Below, piece by piece: positions 1 through 5,634 of a DNA stretch of 5,634 nucleotides (positions within the stretch are counted from its first letter, which is position 1; the number at the start of each line of letters is the position of its first letter). Below the pieces are notes generated by a model. It was not told the origin of the DNA, ran no database searches, and saw nothing but the letters and a program-made list of their open reading frames with translations. The position numbers were made by a program, and so were the translations under genes. This stretch comes from Petrotoga sp. UBA5851 (lineage in GTDB: Bacteria > Thermotogota > Thermotogae > Petrotogales > Petrotogaceae). The stretch is taken from assembly GCA_002431635.1 (NCBI GenBank), contig DJGH01000008.1:218-5851 (forward strand), written 5' to 3'.

Positions 1-5
1 CCGTA

Positions 6-21
6 CTCCCCTAAAGGGGAG
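6..21 (+). terminator. Small hairpin, possible weak terminator of an upstream gene
   Basis: CTCCCC (6-11) and GGGGAG (16-21) form a perfect 6-bp stem around a TAAA loop. The following sequence is A/T-rich (agtaaattgatttt) but is not a clean T tract, so termination is only possible, not clear. It lies about 60 bp ahead of the first start codon and could end a gene left of the window. It could instead be a leader hairpin. Confidence 0.35.
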
Positions 22-64
22 AGTAAATTGATTTTCTATCGGTAATATTACTGGCAAATTTTAC

Positions 65-71
65 AAAGGAG
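65..71 (+). promoter_or_regulatory. Ribosome-binding site for the original start at 83
   Basis: AAAGGAG lies 11 nt before the ATG at 83. It is a good Shine-Dalgarno match and supports 83 as the ancestral start of the glycosyltransferase frame. The next in-frame ATG of that frame (236) has no comparable site: the nearest purine run, GGAAAG at 212-217, is 18 nt away. Confidence 0.6.
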
Positions 72-82
72 ATCTACTTCTG

Positions 83-169
83 ATGGACTTGTTTGAAGAG
101 ATAACGTATTTGATTAAGGGAAAAAATTATTTAAAAGCCAGAGAGGCTGCACAAAATATCAAGGATTAA
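83..169 (+). pseudogene. 5' fragment of the TPR-glycosyltransferase, cut by a TAA
   Basis: An ATG at 83, preceded by a good ribosome-binding site, opens 28 codons (MDLFEEITYLIKGKNY...) and stops at TAA 167-169. Reading continues in exactly the same frame after the stop with 'VEKYNVLGIISFYEGKYELS', then runs into the open frame from 236. The residues on both sides look like successive TPR helices: short amphipathic helices with Gly/Tyr/Ala at the packing positions. This is therefore best read as the first TPR of the downstream gene, separated by one nonsense codon and not by a frameshift. One base change would restore sense (for example CAA, GAA or AAA). A sequencing error is the main alternative. 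A separate 28-residue peptide gene is less likely because the TPR pattern continues past the stop. Confidence 0.7.
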
Positions 170-235
170 GTTGAAAAATATAACGTACTGGGAATAATTT
201 CTTTTTATGAAGGAAAGTATGAACTGTCCGTTCAA

Positions 236-1444
236 ATGCTTGATGCTGCGATAAAACTTAGTCCTACTCGTTCCGATCTTTTGTTCAACCTTTCAAAATC
301 GCTTTTTGAGGCACAAGAGTATTTTGAATCGTGGAGATACCTGACAAGAATATGTCCCAAAACATGGGAAGTATACGATATGCTCGGAGATACCCAGGTC
401 AAAGCTGATAACCCTGCGATGGCACTGTACTATTATAAAAAATCATATGAAATATCAAAAATTCCTCAAATACTTCAAAAGTATGAAGCACTAAAGACAA
501 GCAACTCATCCAGAAAAAAGATTGCCTTTCTCTGCCTTCCTACAGGAGATAACTTTATCCGTGATGTTGCGTATATATTATCAGAGATATATGATGTCAG
601 ACTTGTTGTAACAGGGGAGGGAGAGAAGATAGCCCAGGCATATGAGTGGGCAGAGATAGTCTGGATAGAGTGGGCAAATGATCTGGCTGTTGAGATTACC
701 AATAGGCTTGCCAAAAACAATAAAAGAATAGTGTGCAGATTACACAGTTACGAAGCACTTGCAGAGTATCCGGAGAAAATAAAATGGAGTAATGTGAATA
801 AATTAATATTGGTAAGCGGACATATTGAAAGGATTTTAAAGAAATACCATTCCAAAAGCTACGATCTTCTAAAAAATAAAATAGAAATACTGCCCAATGG
901 GGTCGATCTGAATAAATTCATTTTTAAGATCAGGGAACACGGGGTAAACATGGCTGTGGTTGCAAATATTGATAATAAAAAAGATCCCGCTGCATGGATG
1001 CAGGTCATAGGTTCGCTTGTCAAAGCCGATAAAAGATACGTATTACATATCGCAGGAAATTTTCAGGATATAAGATATGAAAATTATTTTGATTACTTTG
1101 TGAAAGAGAATAGTCTCGAAGATAATCTGAAGTTCTACGGATATGTGAAAGACATAAATCAATTTCTTGATAATAAGAACTATATTTTATCTACGAGTAT
1201 ACATGAAGGACATCCTTATAATATTATGGAGGCAATGGCCAGAGGAATAAAACCTTTAATCCATAATTACTGCGGTTCAAAAGTCCAATGGCCGGGGGAA
1301 CTTGTATATAATTTTGCAAGTGAAATCCCATCGATGCTCAATAATGAATATGATTCACACAAGTACAGAAAGCATGTAGAAGACCGGTATAGTCTGGAAA
1401 AACAGGTTTCTACCGTTGTAAAGCTCATAAATAACCTTAGATAA
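236..1444 (+). CDS. TPR-containing GT4-like (GT-B) glycosyltransferase, 5' end interrupted
   Basis: The open frame is 402 residues from the ATG at 236. The full frame from 83 would be about 453 codons, including the internal stop. Residues 1-88 look like TPR repeats ('LLFNLSKSLFEAQEYFESW', 'VYDMLGDTQVKADNPAMAL'). A GT-B fold follows: an N-terminal Rossmann half from about 94 ('KKIAFLCLPTGDNF'), the linker motif 'EILPNGVDLNKF' at 217-228, a C-terminal half with 'VVANIDNKKDPAAWMQVI' (241-258), and 'EGHPYNIME' at 324-332. The last is the E-x7-E signature of retaining GT4-type enzymes that bind the sugar nucleotide. There is no signal peptide or membrane segment, so the product should be cytoplasmic. 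The sugar and acceptor cannot be read from sequence. The position just before a sigma-28 flagellin gene suggests flagellin modification (inference). The 236 start lacks a convincing ribosome-binding site and begins inside a TPR, so the gene may be inactive or poorly translated. The GT domain itself is intact and its stop is TAA 1442-1444. No clear terminator follows. Confidence 0.75.
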   Translation: MLDAAIKLSPTRSDLLFNLSKSLFEAQEYFESWRYLTRICPKTWEVYDMLGDTQVKADNPAMALYYYKKSYEISKIPQILQKYEALKTSNSSRKKIAFLCLPTGDNFIRDVAYILSEIYDVRLVVTGEGEKIAQAYEWAEIVWIEWANDLAVEITNRLAKNNKRIVCRLHSYEALAEYPEKIKWSNVNKLILVSGHIERILKKYHSKSYDLLKNKIEILPNGVDLNKFIFKIREHGVNMAVVANIDNKKDPAAWMQVIGSLVKADKRYVLHIAGNFQDIRYENYFDYFVKENSLEDNLKFYGYVKDINQFLDNKNYILSTSIHEGHPYNIMEAMARGIKPLIHNYCGSKVQWPGELVYNFASEIPSMLNNEYDSHKYRKHVEDRYSLEKQVSTVVKLINNLR

Positions 1445-1505
1445 ATGTTTTCTCCTGAAGTTATCCATAATTAAATATACAGATATTGCAAAAGAGCAAG
1501 TAATA

Positions 1506-1517
1506 TTTTGATCAAAA
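1506..1517. repeat. 12-bp perfect palindrome just upstream of the flagellin promoter
   Basis: TTTTGATCAAAA is a perfect inverted repeat ending 5 bp before the -35 element of the flagellin promoter. It could be an operator for a dimeric regulator. In A/T-rich DNA a 12-bp palindrome of this kind can also arise by chance, and no second copy was noticed nearby. Confidence 0.35.
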
Positions 1518-1522
1518 AAGAC

Positions 1523-1549
1523 TAAAGAATTAAAAAGATAAGACGATAA
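1523..1549 (+). promoter_or_regulatory. Sigma-28 (FliA/SigD-type) flagellar promoter
   Basis: The -35 is TAAAGAAT (1523-1530), the spacer is 11 bp (1531-1541), and the -10 is GACGATAA (1542-1549). Against the known sigma-28 consensus TAAAGTTT-N11-GCCGATAA, the -35 matches at 6 of 8 positions and the -10 at 7 of 8, with the spacer length exact. Transcription should begin near 1556, giving a leader of about 105 nt before the flagellin start. This places the flagellin in the late flagellar class, expressed after hook completion releases sigma-28 from FlgM (known biology of this promoter class). Confidence 0.85.
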
Positions 1550-1571
1550 ACTTACTGTATAATGTTATAAA

Positions 1572-1588
1572 ACCCTAGCGCGCGGGGT
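1572..1588 (+). other. G+C-rich hairpin early in the flagellin leader RNA
   Basis: ACCC (1572-1575) pairs with GGGT (1585-1588), and a T-G pair can extend it to 5 bp around a short GC-rich loop (AGCGCGC). The block CTAGCGCGCGGGG stands out in an otherwise A/T-rich leader and lies about 16 nt from the predicted transcript start. It could protect the 5' end of an abundant mRNA. Its GGGT could alternatively pair with ACCC at 1635-1638, competing with the second hairpin. The function is unknown. Confidence 0.4.
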
Positions 1589-1615
1589 GACGAAATTTTA
1601 AATTGCAAACATACC

Positions 1616-1638
1616 GGGCATGCATGGAAGCATGACCC
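1616..1638 (+). promoter_or_regulatory. Leader stem-loop presenting GGA, candidate first CsrA site
   Basis: GGG-CATGC (1616-1623) pairs with GCATG-CCC (1630-1638, one bulged A at 1635), an 8-bp stem closing the 6-nt loop ATGGAA. The loop presents GGA at 1626-1628. A GGA in a hexaloop is the preferred RNA target of CsrA/RsmA proteins (established knowledge). The hairpin sits 9 nt before the flagellin ribosome-binding site, much as in the Bacillus subtilis hag leader, where CsrA binds two sites and FliW releases it. That CsrA acts here is inference, since no csrA or fliW gene is in the window. Confidence 0.6.
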
Positions 1639-1645
1639 AACAAAA

Positions 1646-1655
1646 ACAAGGAGGT
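1646..1655 (+). promoter_or_regulatory. Strong flagellin ribosome-binding site, also fits a second CsrA site
   Basis: ACAAGGAGGT contains the full Shine-Dalgarno AAGGAGGT (1648-1655), 6 nt before the ATG at 1662. This fixes 1662, and not the in-frame ATGs at 1620 or 1632, as the flagellin start. The same bases read ACAAGGA, matching the ACARGGA core of the CsrA consensus. A bound CsrA would therefore cover the ribosome site. Its GGA (1650-1652) is 24 nt downstream of the loop GGA in the hairpin. Confidence 0.8.
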
Positions 1656-1661
1656 AACATT

Positions 1662-4313
1662 ATGTTTATTAACCACAACTTAGCAGCCCTTAACACTTAC
1701 AACAAACTCGTTTTCAACCAGTCAGGACTTTCCAAGTCATTGGAAAAGCTTTCCTCAGGTCTTAGAATCAACAGAGCAGCCGATGATGCAGCCGGTCTTG
1801 CAATATCTGAAAAGATGAGAGCCCAGATAAAGGGACTCGACCAGGCAGTAAGAAATGCTCAGGACGGTATCTCCATGATTCAGACAGCTGAAGGTGCTCT
1901 TGCCGAAACCCATTCAATCCTTCAGAGAATGAGAGAGCTTTCTGTTCAGGCAGCTAACGATACATATACTTCCGAAGACAGAATCCAGATACAGAAGGAA
2001 ATTGACCAGCTGACTTCAGAAATCGACAGAATATCCGCAACCACAGAGTTCAACACCAAGAAACTTCTGAACGGCGACGCATCAGCATACGTTTCTTCAG
2101 ACAAGCTGTCCACAAAGATATTCATGAGAGACGGTCTGAGGGTTCTTGACCAGTTCGGTCAGAAAGCACCGGGCGGCGGAAACTATAAACTTGAAATCGA
2201 AGCCACAGCAGGTGCAAACCAGGTTCAGAAAACCGATATATTCAAGGTAAAGCACGATACATTCGCACTTGATGTTATAGCTATAAACACAGATTCAGGT
2301 CTTGACACAGAAGCAAACGGCGGAATAGCAGTCAAGGGTCTCAAGGCAGGAAGTTACGAAGTATTTACAGCAGCCACAGTTGCTTCAGCTAATGCCGCCA
2401 TTACCTACGGAGATCAGTACAACCAGCTTGACCCCAAGCTTCAGATAGCTACAGTTACCATAAGTGGTGCATCCCATACTGCTACCAGTTCATCCACTCT
2501 TTTCACGGTTGTAAGCAAGACTCTTAACTCGACCACCCTTTCTGTACAGTCCCACCAGTATGCACTGGACGGAACATATACATACGTTACCAAAGAGATA
2601 ACTATAAACGATTCAGCAACATCCGGAGCAATATCTGTCGCTACCAACATTTCAGGTCTTACAGGTCTTTCCATATCGATGGTCAGTGCATCAAGGCTGA
2701 GCGTGGGAGACAAGTTTGTCCTTAATATGGCTGCCCAGAAGGCAACCAACAACTTAGCCGATACAGTTGAGATAGGAAGCGGAGCATCGACAGTTACTAT
2801 AGTCAGAACCGCTGCTTCAATGGACAGCAAAACCACAACTGTTAAAGCTTACTATGTTGATTCAGTAAGCGGTTCGGTAAGCGATTCAGAAATATCCCTG
2901 AAATTTGACTCCACTCTTGCAACCAATGCCAATAACGTAGACGGTTCTATATACGTTGACGCTGCAGGCAATACTCTTATGCAGGTAAGAAGAGATGCAA
3001 CCAATACGACTGCTACCACCCTTAACGTTCTCAATACAGGAGCAGTTGGTGCAAAGCCGACCATAAGCATAACAGGAAATGCAATAAGTGTAACCATGGC
3101 TTCCGATGCGTCCGTAAAGGATCTTTACGATGCCCTCAAGGATAATTCAGCAGCAATGGATCTTTTAGACATCAGACTTCTCGACGAAGCAAAAGCTGCA
3201 AAAACACTCGTAGGTTCATCAGGTGGTGCACAGGCTATCAACACACCCGGTCAGGACTATGCCGCAAAGTTTGACGTTGAAGGCCAGGCTATCGGAGATC
3301 TCGCAAAGCTCGGAACCAAGCTTTATGACATAGACAAGTTCTGGGATGCAAGCGGTAACTTCATACTTGAAAACCCCGCCACAATCGAACTGGTACAGGG
3401 TGACGGAACCAGAACAAGCATAACCATATCCAAGAGCGATACGATAGGCGATGTTAAGGACAAGCTTAACAAAGCAATCGGAACAGGTTTGGGACAGCAG
3501 GATGTTACAGGGGTAGAAGCAGGTAACTTTGTTTCATTTGTTGAAGCTGCTACTTCCTCAACAACCGGTCTTGAGGCTGTAAACGGTACATTCGTAATAA
3601 GATCAGCTATTGCCGGTTCAGACGGTAAGATAACCTTTGTCGGTGATGACAGGGTACTTGCAGCCCTCAGCTTGACAACAATCCAGAAAGAACAGAACAA
3701 CAACTATACAGTCAAGGTAACAGAAGCTCACGGCGGAACAGTTGTTGCAGAAAACGTAAAGATATCCGAGAACAACCTTATCGGAATTGTCCACAAGAAT
3801 GTTGATGTACAGTTTGCCGCTAATACCGGTATAAAGACATCTTGGGATTCAACAGAAAAAGATTTCAAATTGGAAGGCGGAGCTTCATATAAAGGAACCA
3901 CATATGTCCACTTGGCTGACAATACCACAGTTCTGCATATCGGTGCAAACCAGAAACAGGATATCGGAACAGGTATAGCCAACATGAGCGCAAGAGCTCT
4001 TGGAGTAAACAACATCCTTGTTATGAACAATTCATTGGCTAACGAAGCAATAGGAAAGCTTGACAAGGCAATCAACATGGTTTCTTCAGAAAGAGCAAAG
4101 CTCGGAGCCATTCAGAACAGGCTTGACCACACCATATCCAACCTGACCACCACATCCGAGAACTTGACAGCAGCAGAATCAAGAATCAGAGATGTAGATA
4201 TGGCCAAGGAAATGATGAACTTTACAAAGTACCAGATACTTACCAATGCAGCAACAGCAATGTTGGCACAGGCAAACCAGCTGCCCCAGAGCGTACTGCA
4301 GTTACTCAGATAA
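1662..4313 (+). CDS. fliC: Flagellin, large form (883 aa)
   Basis: This is the filament subunit, exported by the flagellar type III apparatus without a cleaved signal peptide and polymerised under the FliD cap. Residues 1-140 are the conserved N-terminal D0/D1 helices ('MFINHNLAALNTYN', 'KLSSGLRINRAADDAAGLAI', 'LQRMRELSVQAANDT' at 87-101). Residues about 775-883 are the conserved C-terminal D1/D0 ('NLTAAESRIRDVDMAKEMM', ending 'QANQLPQSVLQLLR'). Between them lie about 630 residues, against a usual total of 270-500. A segment at 155-198 and another at about 575-765 look like parts shared with other long flagellins. The section at about 265-520 is rich in Ser, Thr, Ala and Val and should form outer domains. 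No cysteine is present. The start at 1662 rests on a perfect ribosome site and on the canonical 'MFINHN' N terminus; the in-frame ATG at 1620 lies inside the leader hairpin. Codons for Asn, Tyr, Phe and Asp favour C endings, unlike the neighbours, as expected for a very highly expressed gene. It is transcribed alone from the sigma-28 promoter to the terminator at 4327. Confidence 0.97.
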   Translation: MFINHNLAALNTYNKLVFNQSGLSKSLEKLSSGLRINRAADDAAGLAISEKMRAQIKGLDQAVRNAQDGISMIQTAEGALAETHSILQRMRELSVQAANDTYTSEDRIQIQKEIDQLTSEIDRISATTEFNTKKLLNGDASAYVSSDKLSTKIFMRDGLRVLDQFGQKAPGGGNYKLEIEATAGANQVQKTDIFKVKHDTFALDVIAINTDSGLDTEANGGIAVKGLKAGSYEVFTAATVASANAAITYGDQYNQLDPKLQIATVTISGASHTATSSSTLFTVVSKTLNSTTLSVQSHQYALDGTYTYVTKEITINDSATSGAISVATNISGLTGLSISMVSASRLSVGDKFVLNMAAQKATNNLADTVEIGSGASTVTIVRTAASMDSKTTTVKAYYVDSVSGSVSDSEISLKFDSTLATNANNVDGSIYVDAAGNTLMQVRRDATNTTATTLNVLNTGAVGAKPTISITGNAISVTMASDASVKDLYDALKDNSAAMDLLDIRLLDEAKAAKTLVGSSGGAQAINTPGQDYAAKFDVEGQAIGDLAKLGTKLYDIDKFWDASGNFILENPATIELVQGDGTRTSITISKSDTIGDVKDKLNKAIGTGLGQQDVTGVEAGNFVSFVEAATSSTTGLEAVNGTFVIRSAIAGSDGKITFVGDDRVLAALSLTTIQKEQNNNYTVKVTEAHGGTVVAENVKISENNLIGIVHKNVDVQFAANTGIKTSWDSTEKDFKLEGGASYKGTTYVHLADNTTVLHIGANQKQDIGTGIANMSARALGVNNILVMNNSLANEAIGKLDKAINMVSSERAKLGAIQNRLDHTISNLTTTSENLTAAESRIRDVDMAKEMMNFTKYQILTNAATAMLAQANQLPQSVLQLLR

Positions 4314-4326
4314 TAATTGTTTTACA

Positions 4327-4353
4327 GGAGCGGGAGGAATCCCGCTTCTTTTT
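4327..4353 (+). terminator. Intrinsic terminator of the flagellin gene
   Basis: AGCGGGA (4329-4335) pairs with TCCCGCT (4340-4346) around the tetraloop GGAA, and a G-T and a G-C pair can extend the base to 4327/4348. TTCTTTTT follows at 4346-4353. It begins 13 nt after the flagellin TAA. The stem and T tract are strong, so little sigma-28 transcription should reach the next gene. Confidence 0.92.
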
Positions 4354-4394
4354 ATAGTATAATCGTATAAAAGATTTTTTTAGGCGGTGAAAGT

Positions 4395-5634
4395 ATGCTG
4401 TTAAGCATCTGCATGATGGTTAAAAATGAGGAAAGACATCTTGAAGAGTGCCTTCAGAGCCTGCAGCCTTTGGTTAGAGAGCTGGGGTCGGAGATAATAG
4501 TTGTTGACACGGGTTCTACAGACAGTACGGTTGAGATAGCCAAAAGATATACGGATAAGTTATACTTTCATGAATGGAACAATGATTTTTCGGGGATGAG
4601 AGCTGTTACAATATCTTATGCCAAGGGCGAATGGATCTTTATAATAGACGGAGATGAAGTTCTCCAGGACGCCGCAGAGATCATAGACTTTTTCAGAAGC
4701 GGTCTTTATAAAGAATATAAAACAGCCATGCTGGAAGTAAAAAACTTCAGTAAAAAAGATCTTTCTGTTTATTCAATACTGGGATCGCCCCGCTTATTCA
4801 GAGCAGGAACCTTCCATTATGAAGGTGCTGTTCACAACCAGATAATCCATGAGTTTCCGGGTCTGAAATTAATAGCTACCATGCTTCTTCATTATGGTTA
4901 TATTGCTGAGGATAAAGAGCTTATGGAAAGAAAGTTTGAAAGAACCTCAAGCCTTCTGAAAAAGGAACTTGAGAAAAGGCCTGATTCGGTATACTACAGA
5001 TATCAGCTTTCAGCCACCTATCTTATGCACGGAGATGTCGGAAAGGCACTTGAAGAGGGTGAAAAAGCTTACTTCATGATAAAAGACGATAGCGATAAGA
5101 TCTCCAGATACCTCTATATTCTCGGACATATCGCAAAGATCTATATAAAACTGGAAAAGTATGAAGAGATGTATGAAACTTCCGAAAAAGGTTTAAAGAT
5201 CAACCAGGAGTATCTTGACCTGTGGTTTTATAACTTCTATTACTTTTTTAACAGGAAAGATCACGATAAAATAATTGAAAAAGGACTTAAATTCATAGAG
5301 GTCCATGAGAACTTCAAATATCTTGCCATGAGCAGGAACTCTTCGGTTATTATGGATACTCTTGATAAAATAGATTTGGTAAGGCTTTTTGTGGCGAGAT
5401 CTTTTATTGAAAAAAATAAGTATGAAGATGCTGTAAAACAGATCATGCTTATTAATCAAGGATTTGAGTTCAAGTATGAAGATATAGAAATGTTTGTAAA
5501 AGCTTGCATTAAAGGCAGTATGTTCAGCAAGCTTATAGAGTATGCAAGCAGGTTCCTTACAAACAATACTGAAAGTATGAACTTTTTTATTTTTTCTGTA
5601 GAGGTAAATAAGAAGGAGCTTTTGTCTGATGAAA
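4395..5634 (+). CDS. GT2-family glycosyltransferase with TPR-like C-terminal half (3' end outside window)
   Basis: 413 codons are open to the window edge with no stop. Residues 1-170 form a GT-A fold of family GT2: 'LLSICMMVKNEERHLEECL' at the N terminus, 'EIIVVDTGSTDST' (33-45) for nucleotide binding, 'DFSGMRA' (64-70), and 'IIDGDEVL' (83-90) whose D-G-D (85-87) is the metal-binding DxD. 'HYGY' at 167-170 is typical of this subfamily's end. From about 195 the protein is helical with TPR-like units ('VYYRYQLSATYLMHGDVGKA', 'YILGHIAKIYIKLEKYEEM', 'FVARSFIEKNKYEDAVKQI'), which could bind the protein acceptor. There is no membrane segment. The start ATG is preceded by AGGCGGTGA (4382-4390), one mismatch from an ideal ribosome site. 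A TATAAT at 4358-4363 could be a -10, but no good -35 lies at the right distance. Placement directly after flagellin suggests flagellin glycosylation (inference); substrate and sugar are unknown. Confidence 0.9.
   Translation, partial: MLLSICMMVKNEERHLEECLQSLQPLVRELGSEIIVVDTGSTDSTVEIAKRYTDKLYFHEWNNDFSGMRAVTISYAKGEWIFIIDGDEVLQDAAEIIDFFRSGLYKEYKTAMLEVKNFSKKDLSVYSILGSPRLFRAGTFHYEGAVHNQIIHEFPGLKLIATMLLHYGYIAEDKELMERKFERTSSLLKKELEKRPDSVYYRYQLSATYLMHGDVGKALEEGEKAYFMIKDDSDKISRYLYILGHIAKIYIKLEKYEEMYETSEKGLKINQEYLDLWFYNFYYFFNRKDHDKIIEKGLKFIEVHENFKYLAMSRNSSVIMDTLDKIDLVRLFVARSFIEKNKYEDAVKQIMLINQGFEFKYEDIEMFVKACIKGSMFSKLIEYASRFLTNNTESMNFFIFSVEVNKKELLSDE

Noticed and set aside
475..720. Minus-strand open frame of 81 codons within the glycosyltransferase
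   Set aside because: It is a shadow of the GT frame with no ribosome site and no recognisable protein pattern.
1486..1499. TTGC/GCAA hairpin as terminator of the upstream glycosyltransferase
   Set aside because: The stem is only 4 bp with a 6-nt loop and a poor T tract.
1558..1563. TATAAT as a housekeeping -10 for flagellin
   Set aside because: The bases at the matching -35 position (about 1535-1540, AAGATA) do not fit, and the sigma-28 promoter directly upstream is much better.
1620..1661. Flagellin start at the upstream in-frame ATG (1620) or at 1632
   Set aside because: Both ATGs lie within the leader hairpin and have no ribosome site. The perfect AAGGAGGT and the canonical flagellin N terminus MFINHN place the start at 1662.
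2441..4111. Four minus-strand open frames (2441-2836, 2852-3097, 3323-3703, 3728-4111) inside the flagellin gene
   Set aside because: They arise from the strong codon bias of the flagellin on the opposite strand; their products are low-complexity Val/Leu/Ser-rich strings.
5193..5459. Two overlapping minus-strand open frames near the right end
   Set aside because: The + strand GT2-TPR frame is continuous here with conserved TPR-like pattern, and the minus frames lack any start signals.
1..5634. tRNA, rRNA, CRISPR array or insertion sequence
   Set aside because: No cloverleaf with a TTC-type arm, no regularly spaced direct repeats, no transposase motifs and no flanking inverted repeats were seen on either strand.

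Overview
This window looks like a flagellin locus from a motile, A+T-rich bacterium. The codon habits (AGA for Arg, frequent ATA for Ile) and the flagellin's sequence, including a region around residues 155-198 with 'FMRDGLRVLDQFGQK' and 'QVQKTDIFKVKH', resemble my recollection of flagellins from Deferribacterota, Synergistota and some Clostridia. I cannot choose among these from sequence alone. All recognised genes lie on the + strand.

Layout. Bases 1-82 hold a small hairpin and a ribosome-binding site. Bases 83-1444 encode a TPR plus GT-B (GT4-like) glycosyltransferase whose reading frame is cut by an in-frame TAA at 167-169, so only the part from about 236 is open. Bases 1445-1661 form a dense regulatory region: a 12-bp palindrome, a near-consensus flagellar sigma-28 promoter with the exact 11-bp spacer, and a leader of about 105 nt. 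The leader has a G+C-rich hairpin, a second hairpin with GGA in its loop, and a Shine-Dalgarno that fits a CsrA site. Bases 1662-4313 encode an unusually large flagellin (883 residues), closed by a clear intrinsic terminator at 4327-4353. From 4395 to the window end runs a GT2-type glycosyltransferase with a TPR-like C-terminal half; it stays open at base 5634.

How the parts fit. Conserved flagellin ends surround a long Ser/Thr/Ala-rich exposed region, and glycosyltransferases with TPR segments lie on both sides. The simplest reading (inference) is a flagellin with a dedicated modification apparatus, in which the TPR parts recognise protein and the GT parts add sugar. The upstream transferase appears damaged, so the glycan may differ from that of relatives. 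Flagellin expression looks layered: sigma-28 transcription, then probable CsrA/FliW-type translational control, then a strong terminator that separates it from the downstream transferase.
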